A stretch of 64,000 nucleotides of DNA, taken from positions 30,922,586 to 30,986,585 of the forward strand of contig NC_030854.1 of the NCBI RefSeq assembly GCF_000208745.1. Reading direction: 5' to 3'. Source of the stretch: Theobroma cacao (lineage: Eukaryota > Streptophyta > Magnoliopsida > Malvales > Malvaceae). Under the pieces are notes generated by a model. It was given only the letters and a program-made list of their open reading frames with translations, made no database searches and was not told where the DNA came from. Each line of letters begins with the position of its first letter. Position 1 is the stretch's first letter. Shown here piece after piece: positions 61,019 through 64,000 of the stretch. A program made the translations under genes and the position numbers.

Positions 61019-63913
61019 CTGCACATATGTACAATTCTTTTTCCTTAAAACTCTAGAGAATATATGTGTATATCTTAAAATGTGAAGTCCAAAAGTCCTA
61101 AAATTGAATGATCTAAATACCCCTCATAATTTATGAAACGCAAAATTTTATTTCCTTTTCTCTCTTAATAAAAAGTTTGATGTTTAATTTCCAAAAAATA
61201 AAAAGTTTGATGTTTATAATAAAATTAATGTATTAATTAAGTTTTTTTTCATAGACTGTCATGAGATTGGAATTATAACTTTAACTAATAATGAAATTAA
61301 AAAAACATAAAAGCATTGCCGTTTGTTCAAGCTATATACGCTCAAATTATTTGTCCATAAAAGGCAGAAGAATATAAAAATGAAAAAGGCCAAAATTATA
61401 AATTTATTGAATTTTGTCGATCTCATGTTTTGCTTTATGTTTTCTTAAAAATGACACTTCTGTGAAAAAATCAATTACTATCCTAAGATATTAGATAATA
61501 AGAAAGCTCACTTTCACACAAAACAAAACAAAAAAGGAGAAAAAAGAGGGAAAAGAACAAGTCTTTTATCTAATTTGATCAAAATATATAAAAGTGATCT
61601 CATTTTATTTTGTTACTTTTTTTAGGGGAAGGAGATTTGAATTCATACTCTTTAAGTAGGAAGATCATGTCTTAATCAATGAACAAAATACTCGGATGCT
61701 TATTTTATTACTTGTTATATATTAGATAATAAACATTTGGCATTATAACTTTTAAGTCTAAGACATTAATTCAATTCAGAGTCCAGGTATTTGTAAAAGT
61801 CTTACCTAGAATAGGAAAAAAAAAGTATGCAGTAGAACATTAGTTACATCAATAAGATATAAACCTAAAGATTACATTTAGTTAATTTATTTATGATACA
61901 AATGTTTTACTTTATTATGTTTATTTTAATTACATTAGGACATATTTATTATTACATATTATATATTTATTGTTATTATTATCATTTAATGAGGAAAAAA
62001 CTATTATTAATTAATTATCATATTAGTAATACAACAAAATCAAAGAAACTACATTTAACTTATTGACTTTCTTTGCAAAATTTTATGTTTTGACAGGTTC
62101 TTCTAAAATTATAATCTTTATTTGTTATTCTAACCATCCATGACAAAAATTATAAGTATCGAGATATCATAAAATTTAACAAAAAAGAACACAAATAAAT
62201 AAAAAGTGGTTTACACCTTAACTTCTTGGACTACCCGTTAATGCAAGGGAAAAGATCATCTATTAATCAAGTAAAATCACTTCATATTTGCAGGTCACTA
62301 TGTATTCTTAGTTAGATGTAGAAGTTATTGTAACCCATTTGGTTGGTACTGTTAATACTTGCTTTACACTTTTGAAGAATATTTATAAATTGAAGGCAAA
62401 CAATGAAATGTAATATCATAAAATTAGTTAAAACAATAATAACACAGTTGGTTACGAAAACATTTTTTTTTGTGTATAATCCTCAAAAAATTTTATTTGC
62501 TTTAGTATCCAAACATGTTTTGTTCTTCTAAAAGGAAATAGAAAATAGCAAAAGTGTTAACCAAACAAAATCTAAATTAACTTATACATGCTTTAATGTA
62601 ATAAAAATCATGCTCTTCACATTCCCCTAGCTAATAATCAAAACTATGAAAAATAAAATCACTCTCTATGGATGCAAGAGTCAAAAAATCAATAGCCACC
62701 ATGAGAGTTTGATCCTTAGCATTTAACAATTTTCAAGCGCATATAATAGCTAGCTTGAGCTTCACAGACAAGATAGGGCAGCTTGTAAAAAAAGTATGAT
62801 TAATTTAGTCAATTTTTAAGTGATACTAATAAACTATAAATCATTACTTAAAAAAGAAATTTCACTTTAATGAGGAATTTGATATCAATAAGAAATAAAT
62901 AAATAATTAGGTAGTATTTTATTTTAATGAAAATTACAATAAATAAATACATATTTCGAGGTACTCAAAAATTAATAAATTAAAAATTAGGTAATATTTA
63001 ATTTGACAGAAAAATTATCAACTATGGAAAGTTTCAATTAATAAGGACTTCCTTGTCAATAAAAATTATCAATTTGTTATTGGTTTCTTCACGCGATGCT
63101 GTTTTGACTGGCAGCAATGACGATTTCCAGAACAAAGGGTGGGAGTTAAGATTCTTAAGAGTTTGTGTTTTTCACTTAATGTCTCCTGTAAAAGGTATGG
63201 TTCTATGCTTATATGTTAGTCTATTAAACATAGCTTGCTTTCATGTAATGGGGTTATTTCCCGTATGTTTTAACAGATTAAATTTTAAACAAAAAAATAA
63301 GAAAATAAATAAAAAAAAAGTTATTAGCCAAAGACAAATAATTATTCTAAAATGTACACAGGACATATTGAATATAGAAGGATTATGGAGACAACACATT
63401 AAGGTGAAGGAGAGAATTTCTAAAATAGATTAAACACTATAATATTTTAATTTAAGACAACATATTTTTAAAATATATTACTAAAAATATTTTTAATAAT
63501 ATTTTTTTGTACCTTTTAAAATATTTTTATAGATCTAATTTCACTATAAAATTTTTTTGATACATTATAAATAAAATGTAAACATACAAATTGCATACAC
63601 TATTAAAAGTTGTACTTTTTTATATTGCTACTAAATGTATGAAAAAAGTGAAATTAAAAGTTAAAATGACTACACTCTTTAAAATTTTATTATACAAAAA
63701 AATATGTCTCCTAAAGTAATGGGATTAAAATTTAAATTTGTTGTAGTGAAAGAGGCTTAACAAAATAAATAAGAAAGTAGGAACTAGGGTTTAAAGGAGA
63801 ATACTGTTGATGTCGTTTACCAAATACGAATAAAAGCTAAACTTGGAAAATGAAATGGGAAGCGAAACCTAAATATAATTAAGCCATTGACTGCTCCATA
63901 AATAAATAAATAC
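61019..63913 (-). other. Gene B intron 1
   Basis: 2895 bp, AT-rich, partly matching gene A intron 1. No gene or RNA was recognised. A plus-strand frame at 63053-63433 has no family signature. Confidence 0.6.
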
Positions 63914-64000
63914 CTGTTTATTGAAAAGTGGCTTGGTGCTTGTATTCCCCTGCTCCTGCTGGGAGGTGGAACTCGTCTTCTCTTCAGAGCTAAAGCCAAT
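63914..64000 (-). CDS. Gene B exon 1, last 29 codons
   Basis: It reads IGFSSEEKTSSTSQQEQGN and ends KPLFNKQ at a CAG|GTATTT donor, matching the end of gene A exon 1 codon for codon with two substitutions in 29 residues (K to Q, R to G). The rest lies beyond the window. Confidence 0.9.

Larger units (their letters stand above)
55949..64000 (-). pseudogene. Gene B: At4g27190-like NBS-LRR gene, 5' end outside the window, disrupted near its end
   Basis: This is a close paralogue of gene A. The exons are 64000-63914 (end of the NB-ARC/LRR exon), 61018-60554, 60442-59717, 57482-56670 and 56442-55949, with introns of 2895, 111, 2234 and 227 bp. The first four exons are open and phase 0. Exon 5 has TGA in place of Trp at its 22nd codon and a frameshift further on. 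A protein ending there would lose about 144 residues of the last LRR segment but keep the NB-ARC domain if exon 1 is intact. Whether it is a pseudogene or a shortened receptor cannot be told without the missing first exon. Confidence 0.8.

Noticed and set aside
63817..63999. Minus-strand frame of 60 codons at the right edge
   Set aside because: A shifted frame over the end of gene B exon 1 and its intron.

Overview
The window is plant nuclear DNA. The evidence is AT-rich intergenic sequence, GT-AG introns, a CC-NBS-LRR resistance gene family, MuDR-type transposons carrying a Ulp1/DUF1985 partner gene, Ty1-copia and Ty3-gypsy remnants, MITEs and a fragment of a plant sterol glucosyltransferase gene. 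The resistance genes belong to the At4g27190-like (RPS2/RPS5-type) class, which is expanded in woody eudicots. A eudicot is well supported; anything narrower would be a guess.

The backbone is a cluster of At4g27190-like genes, mostly on the minus strand. Gene A (9882 down to 838) has an open 842-codon CC-NB-ARC-LRR first exon and four further LRR exons, all joined at phase 0, giving 1624 open codons. Its final exon is not resolved. Gene B (64000 down to 55949) is a paralogue cut by the right edge. Its exons 2-4 are open, but exon 5 carries a nonsense codon and a frameshift. Introns of A and B also match, so the whole gene was duplicated. Exons 54587-52547 (C) are a decayed third set of LRR exons. 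LRR fragments at 37279-36625 (minus) and 33781-34985 (plus, inverted) are further relics.

Two large Mutator-like elements lie between gene A and the relics: MULE-1 (about 11249-22425) and MULE-2 (about 22951-30995). Each has a decayed mudrA transposase on the plus strand, a convergent DUF1985 gene on the minus strand (with a Ulp1-like protease end only in MULE-1), and subterminal arrays of short GTGTCAC/GTGTTAC-type repeats. All their reading frames are broken, so they look non-autonomous.

The stretch from 31 to 50 kb is a transposon graveyard with no intact gene. It holds a foldback element, a tRNA-like SINE candidate, a hAT-like MITE with a paralogous empty site, a copia pol remnant abutting a gypsy gag remnant, a second MITE, and a broken sterol glucosyltransferase (UGT80) fragment. 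A short copia element (49950-52541) with paired 477-bp LTRs, PBS, PPT and the target duplication GGTTT encodes only a broken gag-protease. It sits exactly between the UGT80 fragment and LRR exon C4.

No new defence or regulatory system is visible. The most informative features are the exon-modular LRR architecture with an in-frame 54-codon indel between paralogues, the repeated loss of a conserved LRR tryptophan codon (TGG to TGA), the MULE repeat architecture with a 34-bp hairpin at a deletion junction, and the gag-only retroelement.
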